DNA of 6,392 bases from an uncultured Oscillochloris sp. (GTDB taxonomy: Bacteria > Chloroflexota > Chloroflexia > Chloroflexales > Chloroflexaceae): the NCBI GenBank assembly GCA_903877345.1, contig CAIRDL010001110.1:1-6392 (forward strand), in the 5' to 3' direction. Numbering within the stretch: the stretch's first letter is position 1; every line of letters begins with the position of its first letter. The notes under the pieces were generated by a model that saw only the letters and a list, made by a program, of their open reading frames with translations, did no database searches and was not told the DNA's origin. Made by a program: the position numbers and the translations under genes. Shown piece after piece: positions 5,351-6,392 of the stretch.

Positions 5351-6043
5351 ATGCTACAATTGGCTACCATCGCCAAGGCTTTTGGCCCCACCCCGGTGCT
5401 GCATACGGTGAGCCTAGACGTAGCCCCCGGCGAGATCGTTGGCCTGCTTGGGGCGAATGGGGCAGGCAAGACCACGTTGCTCCGCATTATTGCCGGACTC
5501 CTGCGCCCCGATGCGGGAACGGTGCGCGTGGGTGGGCTTGCACCGGCGCCCGGCGTAGTGGGTTATGTGCCGGATACGCCAACGCTCTACCGCTATCTAA
5601 CGGGACGCGAGTATCTCCGCTTCATTGGTGACCTTTGGGCGCTGCCAACTGCGACGGTTACAACGATGGGCGAGGCGTACGCCGAACAGCTTGGCTTAAG
5701 CGACCGCCTCGACGCCTTGATTGATACCTACTCGCTTGGTATGCGCCAAAAGCTGGCGCTAGCTGGTGCGCTGCTGCCCGACCCGCAGGTGCTGCTCCTC
5801 GATGAACCCTTTACCGGCGTGGATCCGTTGAGTGCAAAAACTATTCGGGCGCAGATCCGCACCTTTGTTGCCCGCCAACGAGCCGTACTCCTCTCGACTC
5901 ATGTGCTGGAAATCGCCCAGCATCTTTGCACACGCGTGAGTGTATTGACGCAAGGGAACTTGGTTTCAGATCATGGTGCAGTAACGAGTTTCGAGGCACT
6001 GGAACGCTTCTTTCTGGGGAGCCAGGAGGCCAGTCATGGGTGA
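5351..6043 (+). CDS. ABC transporter ATP-binding protein of the circular bacteriocin export system
   Basis: The gene encodes 230 residues, the usual size of a single-domain ABC ATPase. Visible motifs are Walker A GANGAGKTT (34-42), signature YSLGMRQKL (127-135, a degenerate LSGGQ as common in exporters of ABC-2 type), Walker B VLLLDEPF (147-154), D-loop GVDPLS (156-161) and the H-switch STH with His184. The Q-loop glutamine is replaced: GYVPDTPTLY (71-80) has Asp where Gln is normal. It would hydrolyse ATP on the cytoplasmic face and drive the large membrane protein encoded just upstream, for secretion and probably part of producer protection. ATG 5351 has GGAAGG 10 bases upstream. A GTG at 5333 is in frame and would overlap the permease gene by 13 bases, but it lacks a binding site. 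Confidence 0.92.
   Translation: MLQLATIAKAFGPTPVLHTVSLDVAPGEIVGLLGANGAGKTTLLRIIAGLLRPDAGTVRVGGLAPAPGVVGYVPDTPTLYRYLTGREYLRFIGDLWALPTATVTTMGEAYAEQLGLSDRLDALIDTYSLGMRQKLALAGALLPDPQVLLLDEPFTGVDPLSAKTIRAQIRTFVARQRAVLLSTHVLEIAQHLCTRVSVLTQGNLVSDHGAVTSFEALERFFLGSQEASHG
6025..6029 (+). promoter_or_regulatory. Ribosome-binding site of the SpoIIM/DUF95 gene
   Basis: GGAGG sits 6 bases before ATG 6036, inside the end of the ATPase gene. It fixes the start of the next gene and its 8-base overlap with the ATPase, consistent with coupled translation. Confidence 0.8.
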
Positions 6044-6392
6044 TCTCCTGCGGCGCAACAGCGCAGTGTTGGTTAGCGCACTCCTTTGCTACCTGATCGG
6101 TGCTGGGATCGGATTGAGCGTATCAATGCCTGCAAGTCCTCTCGAAGCACCCACGTTGGGGCCGCTCGATTTTGCATGGAACAATCTCTGGGTAGCCATC
6201 ATGCTCATCGCGGGATTCTTTACAGTGGGAATCGAGAGTGTTATGCTCTTGATTGGCAATGGGCTTATGTTAGGGATGGTCTTGAGTGCCCACCTTGGGG
6301 TTACCCCCGGCCTCCAGATTGCGGCCGCGTTGCTCCCGCATGGAGTCTTCGAGATACCAGGGCTGATCCTCGCTGGTGCGGTGGGGATGAAG
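6036..6392 (+). CDS. SpoIIM/DUF95-family membrane protein (circular bacteriocin maturation), C-terminus outside window
   Basis: The first 119 residues are visible and the frame is open at the window edge. Hydrophobic segments lie near 10-30, 51-70, 71-88 and 92-117. The family hallmarks are seen: an NN pair (49-50) before the second helix, IGNGLMLGM (73-81), and PHGVFEIPGLILAGAVG (101-117), the core motif of SpoIIM/DUF95 proteins. DUF95 proteins are a constant partner of circular bacteriocin structural genes (for example AS-48C and its counterpart in the circularin A cluster) and are considered to take part in cyclisation or membrane handling of the precursor, though the biochemical role is not settled. 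The gene overlaps the ATPase gene by 8 bases, with GGAGG 6 bases upstream. On its own this could be a generic SpoIIM-like protein; beside two precursors the bacteriocin role is much more likely. Confidence 0.88.
   Translation, partial: MGDLLRRNSAVLVSALLCYLIGAGIGLSVSMPASPLEAPTLGPLDFAWNNLWVAIMLIAGFFTVGIESVMLLIGNGLMLGMVLSAHLGVTPGLQIAAALLPHGVFEIPGLILAGAVGMK

Overview
The window reads as a GC-rich bacterial chromosome with two unrelated halves separated by an AT-rich, gene-poor stretch. The source organism cannot be named from the sequence. Base composition and the style of the genes would suit a Chloroflexota-like bacterium, but that is a weak inference and other GC-rich phyla are possible.

Left half (1-2120, minus strand): a compact string of phage structural genes running right to left. 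It holds a 5'-truncated tail or capsid protein with only its C-terminal part left, a tail-fibre-like protein carrying a discoidin-like (F5/8 type C) domain, a small beta-rich phage protein, and the first 50 codons of a further gene that leaves the window. Junctions are one shared base, 5 bases and 2 bases, as in phage morphogenesis operons. The coding signal stops abruptly near 2120, where composition changes, so this looks like the edge of a prophage remnant or gene-transfer module.

Middle (2121-2681): no supported gene. It is AT-rich up to about 2330 and then mixed. It contains an imperfect inverted repeat, small hairpins and one promoter-like sequence.

Right half (2682-6392, plus strand): a circular bacteriocin locus. 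Two tandem precursor genes encode peptides with nearly identical 48-residue hydrophobic leaders (45/48) but divergent cores of 60 and 65 residues. These resemble carnocyclin A and circularin A/uberolysin in length, end residues and amphipathic helix pattern. They are followed by a 590-residue polytopic membrane protein of ABC-exporter type, an ABC ATPase, and the first 119 codons of a SpoIIM/DUF95 membrane protein. Large membrane protein, ATPase and DUF95 protein are the set that accompanies circular bacteriocins in known clusters (AS-48, circularin A, carnocyclin A), where they are needed for maturation, secretion and part of self-protection. The last three genes overlap or nearly touch. A strong hairpin followed by a delayed T tract separates precursors from the export genes and probably lets precursors be expressed more strongly. 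No small dedicated immunity gene is visible; it may lie beyond the right edge.

The most notable feature is the 185-bp tandem repeat that copies the ribosome-binding region and leader of the precursor gene at about 94% identity and ends just before the predicted core. The result is two different cyclic peptides behind one leader and one export system.
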